DNA of 64,000 nt from Cherax quadricarinatus (taxonomy: Eukaryota; Arthropoda; Malacostraca; Decapoda; Parastacidae). The DNA is taken from the NCBI RefSeq assembly GCF_038502225.1, contig NC_091369.1, positions 13,283,502-13,347,501 of the forward strand, given 5' to 3'. Shown here piece by piece: positions 1 to 12,661 of this stretch (within the stretch, counting starts at the first letter, position 1; every line of letters starts with the position of its first letter). The position numbers and the translations under genes are program-made. Under the pieces are notes generated by a model, which searched no databases, was not told the DNA's origin, and saw only the letters and a program-made list of their open reading frames with translations.

Positions 1-3000
1 GTTACTGCTGGTCTGTGACCATGTTGTTGTGTTCCTGTGTTGTTACTGCTGGTCTGTGATTATGTTGTTGTGTTCCTGTGTTGTTACTGCTGGTCTGTGA
101 CTATGTTGTTGTGTTCCTGTGTTGTTACTGCTGGTCTGTGACTATGTTGTTGTGTTCCTGTGTTGTTACTGCTGGTCTGTGATTATGTTGTTGTGTTCCT
201 GTGTTGTTACTGCTGGTCTGTGACTATGTTGTTGTGTTCCTGTGTTGTTACTGCTGGTCTGTGACCATGTTGTTGTGTTGTTACTGCTGGTCTGTGACTA
301 TGTTGTTGTGTTCCTGTGTTGTTACTGCTGGTCTGTGACCATGTTGTTGTGTTCCTGTGTTGTTACTGCTGGTCTGTGACTATGTTGTTGTGTTCATGTG
401 TTGTTACTGCTGGTCCGTGACTATGTTGTTGTGTTCCTGTGTTGTTACTGCTGGTCTGTGACCATGTTGTTGTGTTGTTACTGCTTGTCCGTGACTATGT
501 TGTTGTGTTCCTGTGTTGTTACTGCTGGTCTGTGACTATGTTGTTGTGTTCCTGTGTTGTTACTGCTGGTCTGTGACCATGTTGTTGTGTTGTTACTGCT
601 GGTCCGTGACTATGTTGTTGTGTTCCTGTGTTGTTACTGCTGGTCTGTGACTATGCTGTTGTGTTCCTGTGTTGTTACTGCTGGTCTGTGACCATGTTGT
701 TGTGTTGTTACTGCTGGTCTGTGACCATGTTGTTGTGTTGTTACTGCTGGTCCGTGACTATGTTGTTGTGTTCCTGTGTTGTTACTGCAGGTCCGTGACT
801 ATGTTGTTGTGTTCCTGTGTTGTTACTGCTGGTCTGTGACCATGTTGTTGTGTTGTTACTGCTGGTCTGTGACCATGTTGTTGTGTTCCTGTGTTGTTAC
901 TGCTGGTCTGTGACCATGTTGTTGTGTTCCTGTGTTGTTACTGCTGGTCTGTGACCATGTTGTTGTGTTTCTGTGTTGTTACTGCTGGTCTGTGACTATG
1001 TTGTTGTGTTCCTGTGTTGTTACTGCTGGTCTGTGACCATGTTGTTGTGTTCCTGTGTTGTTACTGCTGGTCTGTGACTATGTTGTTGTGTTCCTGTGTT
1101 GTTACTGCTGGTCTGTGACCATGTTGTTGTGTTTCTGTGTTGTTACTGCTGGTCTGTGACCATGTTGTTGTGTTCCTGTGTTGTTACTGCTGGTCTGTGA
1201 CCATGTTGTTGTGTTCCTGTGTTGTTACTGCTGGTCTGTGACTATGTTGTTGTGTTCCTGTGTTGTTACTGCTGGTCTGTGACTATGTTGTTGTGTTCCT
1301 GTGTTGTTACTGCTGGTCTGTGACCATGTTGTTGTGTTCCTGTGTTGTTACTGCTGGTCTGTGACTATGTTGTTGTGTTTCTGTGTTGTTACTGCTGGTC
1401 TGTGTCTATGTTGTTGTGTTTCTGTGTTGTTACTGCTGGTCTGTGACTATGTTGTTGTGTTCCTGTGTTGTTACTGCTGGTCTGTGACCATGTTGTTGTG
1501 TTGTTACTGCTGGTCTGTGACCATGTTGTGTTGTTACTGCTGGTCTGTGACCATGTTGTTGTGTTCCTGTGTTGTTACTGCTGGTCTGTGACCATGTTGT
1601 TGTGTTCCTGTGTTGTTACTGCTGGTCTGTGACTATGTTGTTGTGTTTCTGTGTTGTTACTGCTGGTCTGTGACTATGTTGTTGTGTTGTTACTGCTGGT
1701 CTGTGACTATGTTGTTGTGTTTCTGTGTTGTTACTGCTGGTCTGTGACCATGTTGTTGTGTTGTTACTGCTGGTCTGTGACTATGTTGTTGTGTTCCTGT
1801 GTTGTTACTGCTGGTCTGTGACCATGTTGTTGTGTTCCTGTGTTGTTACTGCTGGTCTGTGACTATGTTGTTGTGTTCCTGTGTTGTTATTGCTGGTCTG
1901 TGACTATGTTGTTGTGTTCCTGTGTTGTTACTGCTGGTCTGTGACTATGTTGTTGTGTTCCTGTGCTGTTACTGCTGGTCTGTGACTATGTTGTGTTCCT
2001 GTGTTGTTACTGCTGGTCTGTGACCATGTTGTTGTGTTCCTGTGTTGTTATTGCTGGTCTGTGACCATGTTGTTGTGTTGTTACTGCTGGTCTGTGACCA
2101 TGTTGTTGTGTTCCTGTGTTGTTATTGCTGGTCTGTGACCATGTTGTTGTGTTCCTGTGTTGTTATTGCTGGTCTGTGACCATGTTGTTGTGTTGTTACT
2201 GCTGGTCTGTGACCATGTTGTTGTGTTCCTGTGTTGTTATTGCTGGTCTGTGACTATGTTATTGTGTTCCTGTGTTGTTACTGCTGGTCTGTGACTATGT
2301 TGTTGTGTTCCTGCGTTGTTACTGCTGGTCTGTGACCATGTTGTGTTACTGTGTTGTTATTGCTGGTCTGTGACTATGTTGTTGTGTTCCTGTGTTGTTA
2401 CTGCTGGTCTGTGACCATGTTGTGTTCCTGTGTTGTTACTGCTGGTCTGTGACTATGTTGTTGTGTTCCTGTGTTGCTACTGCTGGTCTGTGACTATGTT
2501 GTTGTGTTCCTGTGTTGTTACTGCTGGTCTGTGACCATGTTGTTGTGTTCCTGTGTTGTTACTGCTGGTCTGTGACTATGTTGTTGTGTTCCTGTGTTGT
2601 CACTGCTGGTCTGTGACCATGTTGTTGTGTTGTTACTGCTGGTCTGTGACCATGTTGTTGTGTTCCTGTGTTGTTACTGCTGGTCTGTGATTATGTTGTT
2701 GTGTTCCTGTGTTGTTACTGCTGGTCTGTGACTATGTTGTTGTGTTCCTGTGTTGTTACTGCTGGTCTATGACTATGTTGTTGTGTTCCTGTGTTGTTAC
2801 TGCTGGTCTGTGATTATATTGTTGTGTTCCTGTGTTGTTACTGCTGGTCTGTGACTATGTTGTTGTGTTCCTGTGTTGTTACTGCTGGTCTGTGACCATG
2901 TTGTTGTGTTGTTACTGCTGGTCTGTGACTATGTTGTTGTGTTCCTGTGTTGTTACTGCTGGTCTGTGACCATGTTGTTGTGTTCCTGTGTTGTTACTGC

Positions 3001-6000
3001 TGGTCTGTGACTATGTTGTTGTGTTCCTGTGTTGTTACTGCTGGTCCGTGACTATGTTGTTGTGTTCCTGTGTTGTTACTGCTGGTCTGTGACCATGTTG
3101 TTGTGTTGTTACTGCTGGTCCGTGACTATGGTGTTGTGTTCCTGTGTTGTTACTGCTGGTCTGTGACTATGTTGTTGTGTTCCTGTGTTGTTACTGCTGG
3201 TTTGTGACCATGTTGTTGTGTTGTTACTGTTGGTCCGTGACTATGTTGTTGTGTTCCTGTGTTGTTACTGCTGGTCTGTGACTATGCTGTTGTGTTCCTG
3301 TGTTGTTACTGCTGGTCTGTGACCATGTTGTTGTGTTGTTACTGCTGGTCTGTGACCATGTTGTTGTGTTGTTACTGCTGGTCCGTGACTATGTTGTTGT
3401 GTTCCTGTGTTGTTACTGCAGGTCCGTGACTATGTTGTTGTGTTCCTGTGTTGTTACTGCTGGTCCGTGACTATGTTGTTGTGTTCCTGTGTTGTTACTG
3501 CTGGTCTGTGACCATGTTGTTGTGTTGTTACTGCTGGTCTGTGACCATGTTGTTGTGTTCCTGTGTTGTTACTGCTGGTCTGTGACCATGTTGTTGTGTT
3601 CCTGTGTTGTTACTGCTGGTCTGTGACCATGTTGTTGTGTTTCTTTGTTGTTACTGCTGGTCTGTGACTATGTTGTTGTGTTTCTGTGTTGTTACTGCTG
3701 GTCTGTGACCATGTTGTTGTGTTCCTGTGTTGTTACTGCTGGTCTGTGACCATGTTGTTGTGTTCCTGTGTTGTTACTGCTGGTCTGTGACGATGTTGTT
3801 GTGTTCCTGTGTTGTTACTGCTGGTCTGTGACTATGTTGTTGTGTTCCTGTGTTGTTACTGCTGGTCTGTGACCATGTTGTTGTGTTCCTGTGTTGTTAC
3901 TGCTGGTCTGTGACTATGTTGTTGTGTTTCTGTGTTGTTACTGCTGGTCTGTGTCTATGTTGTTGTGTTTCTGTGTTGTTACTGCTGGTCTGTGACTATG
4001 TTGTTGTGTTCCTGTGTTGTTACTGCTGGTCTGTGACCATGTTGTTGTGTTGTTACTGCTGGTCTGTGACCATGTTGTGTTGTTACTGCTGGTCTGTGAC
4101 CATGTTGTTGTGTTCCTGTGTTGTTACTGCTGGTCTGTGACCATGTTGTTGTGTTCCTGTGTTGTTACTGCTGGTCTGTGACCATGTTGTTGTGTTCCTG
4201 TGTTGTTACTGCTGGTCTGTGACTATGTTGTTGTGTTTCTGTGTTGTTACTGCTGGTCTGTGACCATGTTGTTGTGTTGTTACTGCTGGTCTGTGACTAT
4301 GTTGTTGTGTTCCTGTGTTGTTACTGCTGGTCTGTGACCATGTTGTTGTGTTCCTGTGTTGTTACTGCTGGTCTGTGACTATGTTGTTGTGTTCCTGTGT
4401 TGTTACTGCTGGTCTGTGACTATGTTGTTGTGTTCCTGTGTTGTTACTGCTGGTCTGTGACTATGTTGTTGTGTTCTTGTGTTGTTACTGCTGGTCTGTG
4501 ACCATGTTGTTGTGTTCCTGTGTTGTTACTGCTGGTCTGTGACTATGTTGTTGTGTTCCTGTGTTGTTACTGCTGGTCTGTGACCATGTTGTTGTGTTGT
4601 TACTGCTGGTCTGTGACCATGTTGTTGTGTTCCTGTGTTGTTACTGCTGGTCTGTGACCATGTTGTTGTGTTCCTGTGTTGTTACTGCTGGTCTGTGACC
4701 ATGTTATTGTGTTCCTGTGTTGTTACTGCTGGTCTGTGACTATGTTGTTGTGTTCCTGTGTTGTTACTGCTGGTCTGTGACTATGTTGTTGTGTTCCTGT
4801 GTTGTTACTGCTGGTCTGTGACCATGTTGTTGTGTTCCTGTGTTGTTACTGCTGGTCTGTGACTATGTTGTTGTGTTCCTGCGTTGTTACTGCTGGTCTG
4901 TGACCATGTTGTGTTCCTGTGTTGTTACTGCTGGTCTGTGACTATGTTGTTGTGTTCCTGTGTTGTTACTGCTGGTCTGTGACTATGTTGTTGTGTTCCT
5001 GTGTTGTTACTGCTGGTCTGTGACTATGTTGTTGTGTTCCTGTGTTGTTACTGCTGGTCTGTGACTATGTTGTTGTGTTTCTGTGTTGTTACTGCTGGTC
5101 TGTGTCTATGTTGTTGTGTTTCTGTGTTGTTACTGCTGGTCTGTGACTATGTTGTTGTGTTCCTGTGCTGTTACTGCTGGTCTGTGACTATGTTGTTGTG
5201 TTCCTGTGTTGTTACTGCTAGTCTGTGACTATGTTGTTGTGTTCCTGTGTTGTTACTGCTGGTCTGTGACCATGTTGTGTTGTTACTGCTGGTCTGTGAC
5301 CATGTTGTTGTGTTGTTACTGCTGGTCTGTGACCATGTTGTTGTGTTCCTGTGTTGTTACTGCTGGTCTGTGACCATGTTGTTGTGTTCCTGTGTTGTTA
5401 CTGCTGGTCTGTGACCATGTTGTTGTGTTCCTGTGTTGTTACTGCTGGTCTGTGACTATGTTGTTGCGTTTCTGTGTTGTTACTGCTGGTCTGTGACTAT
5501 GTTGTTGTGTTGTTACTGCTGGTCTGTGACTATGTTGTTGTGTTTCTGTGTTGTTACTGCTGGTCTGTGACCATGTTGTTGTGTTGTTACTGCTGGTCTG
5601 TGACTATGTTGTTGTGTTCCTGTGTTGTTACTGCTGGTCTGTGACCATGTTGTTGTGTTCCTGTGTTGTTACTGCTGGTCTGTGACTATGTTGTTGTGTT
5701 CCTGTGTTGTTACTGCTGGTCTGTGACTATGTTGTTGTGTTCCTGTGTTGTTACTGCTGGTCTGTGACTATGTTGTTGTGTTCCTGTGTTGTTACTGCTG
5801 GTCTGTGACCATGTTGTTGTGTTCCTGTGTTGTTACTGCTGGTCTGTGACCATGTTGTTGTGTTGTTACTGCTGGTCTGTGACTATGTTGTTGTGTTCCT
5901 GTGTTGTTACTGCTGGTCTGTGACTATGTTGTTGTGTTCCTGTGTTGTTACTGCTGGTCTGTGACCATGTTGTTGTGTTCCTGTGTTGTTACTGCTGGTC

Positions 6001-7062
6001 TGTGACCATGTTGTTGTGTTGTTACTGCTGGTCTGTGACCATGTTGTTGTGTTCCTGTGTTGTTACTGCTGGTCTGTGACCATGTTGTTGTGTTCCTGTG
6101 TTGTTACTGCTGGTCTGTGACTATGTTGTTGTGTTCCTGTGTTGTTACTGCTGGTCTGTGACTATGTTGTTATGTTCCTGTGTTGTTACTGCTGGTCTGT
6201 GACCATGTTGTTGTGTTCCTGTGTTGTTACTGCTGGTCTGTGACTATGTTGTTGTGTTCCTGTGTTGTTACTGCTGGTCTGTGACTATGTTGTTGTGTTC
6301 CTGTGTTGTTACTGCTGGTCTGTGACTATGTTGTTGTGTTGTTACTGCTGGTCTGTGACCATGTTGTTGTGTTGTTACTGCTGGTCTGTGACTATGTTGT
6401 TGTGTTCCTGTGTTGTTACTGCTGGTCTGTGACTATGTTGTGTTCCTGTGTTGTTACTGCTGGTCTGTGACCATGTTGTGTTCCTGTGTTGTTACTGCTG
6501 GTCTGTGACCATGTTGTTGTGTTCCTGTGTTGTTACTGCTGGTCTGTGACTATGTTGTTGTGTTCCTGTGTTGTTACTGCTGGTCTGTGACTATGTTGTT
6601 GTGTTCCTGTGTTGTTACTGCTGGTCTGTGACTATGTTGTTGTGTTGTTACTGCTGGTCTGTGACCATGTTGTTGTGTTGTTACTGCTGGTCTGTGACTA
6701 TGTTGTTGTGTTCCTGTGTTGTTACTGCTGGTCTGTGACTATGTTGTTGTGTTCCTGTGTTGTTACTGCTGGTCTGTGACTATGTTGTTGTGTTCCTGTG
6801 TTGTTACTGCTGGTCTGTGACTATGTTGTTGTGTTCCTGTGTTGTTACTGCTGGTCTGTGACTATGTTGTGTTCCTGTGTTGTTACTGCTGGTCTGTGAC
6901 CATGTTGTTGTGTTGTTACTGCTGGTCTGTGACTATGTTGTTGTGTTCCTGTGTTGTTACTGCTGGTCTGTGACTATGTTGTTGTGTTCCTGTGTTGTTA
7001 CTGCTGGTCTGTGACCATGTTGTTGTGTTCCTGTGTTGTTACTGCTGGTCTGTGACTATGTT
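1..7062. repeat. 41/33-bp minisatellite array, about 7 kb
   Basis: Tandem copies of a 41-bp unit starting GTTACTGCTGGTCTGTGA, mixed with a 33-bp version that lacks the 8 bases CCTGTGTT. Rarer units are shortened further inside the TGTTGTTG run. Point variants (CCGTGAC, CTGCAGG, GTGTCTATG) recur in the same order further along, which shows block duplication inside the array. It starts at or before the window edge and ends abruptly at 7062. Open frames inside it (Cys/Val/Leu-rich) only reflect the repeat. Confidence 0.97.
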
Positions 7063-7290
7063 ATCATTTACTTCCATCCTTCTTAATTCTCCCCTCCCTT
7101 CCTCATCCTCTCTGCCTTCCTTTACTACATTTCTAATTCCCTCCACATCCTCCTTTATTTCTCCGTCCTTCCTCATCCCACCTCATTCCTTCCTCCTCTC
7201 CCTTTCTCCTTCTCTTCTTTCGTCCCACACTCCATCCTCTTCCTTCTCCTCCTCTTCTTCTCGGCCTCCTTCTCACCCTCTTATGTTTCA
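7063..7290. repeat. Polypyrimidine tract
   Basis: Low-complexity C/T-rich sequence (TCCTTC, CTCCTCTT runs) directly after the minisatellite. An open frame runs from the array into it but has no protein-like composition. Confidence 0.8.
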
Positions 7291-7399
7291 CACAGACGAT
7301 GAGAAAGATAAATAAGGATCAGTCCAGAGTGAACACCTAATGATGAGAAATATGAAGTGAGAAATATTGTGGAGGAGGTGTTAGATGGAGGTACTCCTG

Positions 7400-7485
7400 G
7401 GAAGGAGGGAAGGAGGGAGGGAGGAAAGGAGGGAGAGAGGGAGGGAGTGAGGGAAGGAGAGAGAGGAAGGAAGGAGAGAGATAAA
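7400..7485. repeat. Polypurine (GGGA/GGAAG) tract
   Basis: Purine-only run of GGGAGG and GGAAGG motifs, about 110 bases after the polypyrimidine tract. The two could pair or form a triplex, but this is simple sequence and nothing more is supported. Confidence 0.75.
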
Positions 7486-7622
7486 ATCTTCCACTACGAA
7501 ACACAGGTTTCAAGCTAAACGGGAGAGGCATTCTCTTGTTATCTCTCACGGATCAATACCCTAACATACACCAGCACATTACGGCTGAAGACGCGCATAA
7601 GTTGTAAAATAAAGTTATCAGC

Positions 7623-7870
7623 GTTGAAGACTTCAAGTCAATCAGATGCGACACTCAGAACGTTGAAGACTTCAAGATAATCAGATGCGACACTCAGAAC
7701 GTTGAAGACTTCAAGATAATCAGATGCGACACTCAGAACGTTGAAGACTTCAAGATAATCAGATGCGACACTCAGAACGTTGAAGACTTCAAGATAATCA
7801 GATGCGACACTCAGAACGTTGAAGACTTCAAGATAATCAGATGTGACACTCAGAACGTTGAAGACTTCAA
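7623..7870. repeat. 39-bp tandem repeat, about 6 copies
   Basis: Unit begins GTTGAAGACTTCAAGATAAT and ends CACTCAGAAC. The first copy is slightly divergent (CAAGTCAATC). The unit is a multiple of three, so a frame stays open on the minus strand; it is not a gene. Confidence 0.95.
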
Positions 7871-7899
7871 TTATCCTAATATAAACCAAAACGTAGAGA

Positions 7900-8770
7900 C
7901 AAACACCAGCCACAAATCAACAAACAACAGCCACAAATCAACAAACACCAGCCACAAATCAACAAACAACAGCCACAAATCAACAAACAACAGCCACAGA
8001 TCAAATAACAGCCACAAATCAACAAACAACAGCCACAAATCAACAAACACCAGCCACAAATCAACAAACACCAGCCACAAATCAACAAACAACAGCCACA
8101 GATCAAATAACAGCCACAAATCAACAAACAACAGCCACAGATCAAATAACAGCCACAAATCAACAAACAACAGCCACAAATCAACAAACACCAGCCACAA
8201 ATCAACAAACACCAGCCACAAATCAACAAACACCAGCCACAAATCAACAAACAACAGCCATAGATCAACAAATAACAGCCACAAATCAACAAACAACAGC
8301 CACAGATCAACAAACACCAGCCACAAATCAACAAACAACAGCCACAAATCAACAAACAACAGCCACAGATCAACAAACAACAGCCACAAATCAACAAACA
8401 ACAGCCACAAATCAACAAACACCAGCCACAAATCAACGAACACCAGCCACAAATCAACAAACACAAGCCACAAATCAACAAACACAAGCCACAAATCAAC
8501 GAACACCAACCACAAATCAACGAACACCAGCCACAAATCAACGAACACCAGCCACAAATCAACAAACACAAGCCACAAATCAACGAACACCAGCCACAAA
8601 TCAACAAACACCAGCCACAAATCAACGAACACCAGCCACAAATCAACAAACACAAGCCACAAATCAACAAACACAAGCCACAAATCAACGAACACCAGCC
8701 ACAAATCAACGAACACCAGCCACAAATCAACGAACACCAGCCACAAATCAACGAACACCAGCCACAAATC
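7900..8770. repeat. 21-bp minisatellite, about 41 copies
   Basis: Unit AGCCACAAATCAACAAACAC plus one base. Copies vary as AACACC, AACAACA and GAACACC, and some 18-bp units read CACAGATCAAATAACAG. Variant blocks recur, which suggests duplication of groups of units. Two long minus-strand open frames result from the 21-bp period. Confidence 0.95.
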
Positions 8771-8933
8771 ATCTCACAAGAGACCGGCTCCTCGCCAACA
8801 CAACAATCACCTGACAACCGTCTTTTCCAATTATTTTCCCTCCTGTAACTTGATAATGGAGGTAAATAGAGGAAATATTCATGGAAATCATCCTGGCAAG
8901 AAAGAACTAGATAAGATAATGAAAGATGGATGA

Positions 8934-9135
8934 AGCATGGACAAAGGAGACAAAGAATATTTAGTGTGAGGAGAGGGAGAGTGATGAGGAGAGAGAAAGT
9001 GTGATGAGGGGAGAGAAAGGGTGATGAAAGGGAAAGGGTGATGAGAGAGAAAGGGTGATGAGAGAGAAAGGGTGATGAGGAGAAAGGAAGGGTGATGAGA
9101 AAGAGAGGGTGATGAGGAGAGGAGAGGGGTGATAA
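8934..9135. repeat. GA-rich degenerate repeat
   Basis: Imperfect reiteration of GAGAAAGGGTGATGAGGAGA-like units of varying length. Confidence 0.8.
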
Positions 9136-9139
9136 TGAG

Positions 9140-9345
9140 CACCGTAGTCTAGAAGACTACGACACTCATTACCATCTCCAAGGCTGAGGGACTAATTACC
9201 TCATCTTTGGTATAGAGTTCAACAGTCTTCCCATTATGCTCTTGAATTTGTACTGAAAAAGCCACTGGGTGGAGAAACGCCTGCAAATAAAGATACCCAG
9301 ATGTTACACATGTTTCTAATTCATCATCTTGTCGACACTTCATAC
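9140..9345 (-). repeat. Family A interspersed repeat (CGAAACG type), one arm
   Basis: Contains CTGAGGGACTAATTACCTC, then GCCACTGGGTGGAGAAACG, then AAAGATACCCAGATGTTACA. The same three blocks, diverged, recur at 14934-15093, 51190-51420, 58633-58905 and 61890-61985. An 86-residue minus-strand frame over it is a by-product. Confidence 0.75.
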
Positions 9346-10400
9346 CATTCTTGTACAACAGGTTGTTGTATCTTCTACCTTCGAGTTTAAGCCAAGAAAC
9401 AAATGCCACAAGAACGCCAAGATACCAGGAGCTTCAGTTCTTAAGTTATGATTGTTCTGCAATAAAGAGGGCAGCTGGAATTGACCTCTTTATGAATTCC
9501 AGAAGGTCAAGAAGAGGGCAATGACAATGAATGAAAATCGCGTTCTCTTAAATGATGCAAAAGATGATCTTGTGGCAAACGAGCTTTAATACCACACAAG
9601 CCGTTTTGTGGAGCTCCGGCGCTGATACGATGCTATGGTGTTGGAAAATAAGGTAAATTAGGATGCTGTCTTATTGGCTATGATGGATAAAGATATTTCA
9701 GCTGAAAGAATCATCCACTTCTCACTGGAAGACATCCATGAAGAAGCCTTCAGTTGTAGGGAAATACGGCTAGGATTGGCCGTATCCTTCGAGAGGAACC
9801 CGGATTAAGAAGGCCAGTTATGACATCATTGCTGATAACTCCGCCTCCAGTTACTACAAGACACTCACAAGTGGTGATAAGACACATGTGCAACAATTAT
9901 GTGTCTTTATTCCAAAACGTAGGCTTCTTCAGTCGAATGCAGAAGCCTACTATGTAGGCGAATGAAGAAACGTAGCATTTCCATTACCTGTATATATTGG
10001 TCTTTTCCTTTGCTCACTGATCAGAAGCCAGGAGGCTGTGGACAAGCTGGCACAGCTTAATCTTCTAGACAGCTTTAACCATGTTGAGTAACTTGAGCTC
10101 AAGCTTGCTCAGTCGACAATGAGTTAATTCTGTGCTGAGGGAATTGTCGTTCCTCCTGGTCATCGTTGTGTTTTTTTTTATAGTGAGTGCAATCGATAAT
10201 ATTAATCGGGAATTATTACATTGCATTGCAGTACCAGTGTTTCAGTTAAGACTGCTCTGAATGGAGAAAAAAAGATTCACAGTGCCAGAAAGAAGCTGAA
10301 ATAAGTGATCCTGCGTAATAAATACACAATAATGTTTCAATTTTCTGTCAGACTGAAAGCTCTACTTCAAGGATTTCTAGGATCACCCATTATGACCCAG
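9346..10400. other. Unassigned sequence with a possible coding relic and a family A piece
   Basis: 9660-9755 reads on the plus strand as a short charged peptide stretch (DAVLLAMMDKDISAERI...), perhaps part of the same decayed element as 10614-10949. 9880-9985 contains GACACATGTGCAACAATTAT and CAGAAGCCTACTATGTAGGC, a degraded family A fold-back. Nothing else is recognisable. Confidence 0.4.
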
Positions 10401-10613
10401 GTGTTCTTGCCGAAGAGATCTCAAAGAAAGAAGAATGGGCAAAAAAAGATGGTTTGTTTGCTTGCAAAATAAAGGCAGAGAATGCGGACCCTGGCTTCAC
10501 GTTGTCTTCTCATGGTGCCCATGCTACCGAGGTTGTCCCTTTCTCTTAGTGGTCTTCTCTCACTTTTTAAACAATAATCAAATGACCCAGCAATGATCCT
10601 ACATGCTGTGTAG

Positions 10614-10949
10614 TTGGTTATCAAGAGCATAGCCTACTTAACTCCAGGGCAGGGGCCTGTGATCATGGGAAACCAGTCAGCCGACTCTGATGTGACCTCT
10701 CATACCTATCATTTTCCTCTCTGTGAAACCACATCTGTTACCGACTGTGAGGTTTCTCTCGGCTACGGCACTGACAGGCATCAATGTATTATGAAAGTCA
10801 TTGACACTACTGAAATTATAGGTAGAAAACTATGTAGTTCCTGTCCTCTCTTTGCTGCAGTCACTGGCTGTGATTCAGCTTCCGGCCTGAGAGGCCGTTC
10901 AAAACGCCTTCTTTTAAAACCTTGCAGAAGTACCCCGATCATGTCTTAA
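10614..10949 (+). pseudogene. Decayed transposon-associated ORF with PLFxAxTGCD motif
   Basis: The frame is open for 111 codons. Near its end it reads EIIGRKLCSSCPLFAAVTG followed by CDSASG. This resembles, from memory, the LPVFHAFTGCDTVS segment found in many uncharacterised, apparently transposon-derived invertebrate proteins. Downstream plus-strand sequence to about 11280 continues with stops and shifts (for example PPLSTGSLPSQHDALVRQPD around 11130-11200), as expected of a dead copy. No catalytic residues can be assigned and the class of element is unknown. Upstream sequence to about 10250 may belong to the same relic. It could also be chance similarity, since the motif is short. Confidence 0.4.
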
Positions 10950-11403
10950 AGATTATGGCCTCTTTCCAGCCTTCTAATGAACTGAAGATGGAAAGCCAAC
11001 TTTCTTTGAGCATTTCATTATTCAGGACCATGAAGGAGGTATGAGTGTGGTGCACCACCTGAGGAAGCAGTTGTTATGCTAGCAAAATCAGAATGTACAG
11101 ATGATTCCTTCGACTTTAAATGTTCTGTACCACCATTGTCAACGGGCTCTCTACCAAGCCAGCATGATGCACTAGTTCGACAACCAGATCCTGCCAGTAT
11201 GGTTGGAAAAAGAGTTGAAAGGAAGGATGTTCCACCATGAGTTACCATCCCACAAGTTGCAGTGGCGAACTAGGAGTTAGTCAAGTCTGTTATTTTCATT
11301 TGGTTTATTCCCTTTGCATTAAATTTTTATGGTATAACAGAAGAAATAAATGCACAAGCTATTGTACATAGTGTGACTTTTTTTACCAATGCAACTGGAA
11401 AAA

Positions 11404-11610
11404 AGGGCATCAACAAATAAATAACAAAAAAGGCACAATACCGTGACTGGAACGATACACAAATAACCCGCACATAAAAGAGAGAAGCTTACGACGACGT
11501 GTGACTTTGTCACACGAAGTGTGACTTTGTCAATGGTCCAAGTCGGACCGAAACGTCGTCGTAAGCTTCTCTCTTTTATGTGCGGGTTATTTGTGTAAGG
11601 GCATCAACAA
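11404..11610. mobile_element. Family B fold-back element with 13-bp target duplication
   Basis: The element is 11417-11597 (181 bp). It is flanked on both sides by AGGGCATCAACAA (11404-11416 and 11598-11610). It has a roughly 39-bp unpaired head (GGCACAATACCGTGACTGG...), then an arm at 11456-11500 that is a perfect 45/45 inverted match to 11553-11597. The 52-bp loop contains GTGTGACTTTGTCA twice. The arms end in TACACAAATAACCCGC / GCGGGTTATTTGTGTA. It has no coding capacity. Related copies lie at 19538-19650, 48531-48650 and 51876-52045, with a weaker one at 19950-20035. A target duplication of this length fits target-primed retroposition better than most cut-and-paste transposons. Confidence 0.85.
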
Positions 11611-12530
11611 TTGAATAGCACGTCCTATGAAGGCCCTTTCACCTACTCTGGAATTTTAGACGTATTATTTTCAATATAATTTAAAAAAAAATCACGCTAT
11701 ATATAGAAGAACTTTATAAAAAAAGCTGACTATATTGATTTTGTGTGATATTCACCACTGGAACTACCATTAGCTCTAGTGGAAACTTAATTTATAGTTT
11801 AATTTAAACAGAGTCTATACTACTGCAACGAAGAATGTGTGATCATTTATATCCGCTTGTCCATAAAGTGTTTTGTGCCAACTGAGATGAAGTTAATCCT
11901 GTCGACTACATGAAGATCAATAACACTTCATATCACACGTATACCACTAGTCAAGAATATATTTTGATCACTAAATTTGGAATTAAATAAAGTCTCAGCG
12001 TATATACTCGGGGATGTACACAATTCTCGGCTTGTATACCATGCCATTGTTTTGTTGCATCCTTTCATGGTGCAACATTGCAGTTAACAAGACTCTGTCT
12101 TATGTAAGGTGTTAGCCTGGTGAATGCTAACAAAAAACAACCTGCTAGCTAAGGCTTTCCGTTATTGTGTGGACGAACTGCAGTACGACTGTTAGAGTAA
12201 ACTGTTTCTTCTCTTTCACTATAAACAGTCTGTTGATAATTTTTTCTTGTACACCTCATGTTGCTCTTGTATTAATATTATTTTCGGTTTCCTGTCACTC
12301 CCCACACAAAAGCACGCAGATTTTAATCATCCTGCGGCACTACTGAATACTGATAACTGTTAAGGGTCTCCATTACGCAACGACCCGTGTCAAGATTCTG
12401 ACGAACATGGGTTACTTATTTGGTTTTCGAACCTATAAACTAGCCGAGAGTCATTAAGGCTGCAAGTCGCCTGTTCACCACCATTCAAAAATACTTTAGT
12501 CCCTGAAGCAGGAATTCAGATAGATTTTCA
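11611..12530. other. AT-rich intergenic sequence, nothing recognised
   Basis: No open frame with protein-like composition, no repeat that I can match elsewhere in the window, and no RNA gene signature. Confidence 0.5.
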
Positions 12531-12606
12531 GTGTATATACACTGAAAGACGTGCATCTCTCAGTGTATATACACTGAAAGTCATGCATCTCTCAGTGTAT
12601 ACCGTG
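12531..12606. repeat. 32-bp repeat containing perfect palindromes
   Basis: CAGTGTATATACACTG, a perfect 16-bp palindrome, occurs twice 32 bp apart, each followed by AAAG and GTGCATCTC or ATGCATCTC. A third, truncated copy follows. A similar GTGTATACACTGTGA stretch recurs near 59545. Confidence 0.8.
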
Positions 12607-12661
12607 TGTGTGTTGACATGGGTTGCCAACCTCTGGAACTACACTGTCTCCGATCAAACAA

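Noticed and set aside
7871..8817. Two long minus-strand frames (about 300 codons, WLVFVDL and CGWCSLI repeats)
   Set aside because: They are translations of a 21-bp minisatellite; several frames are open at once and there are no flanking exons.
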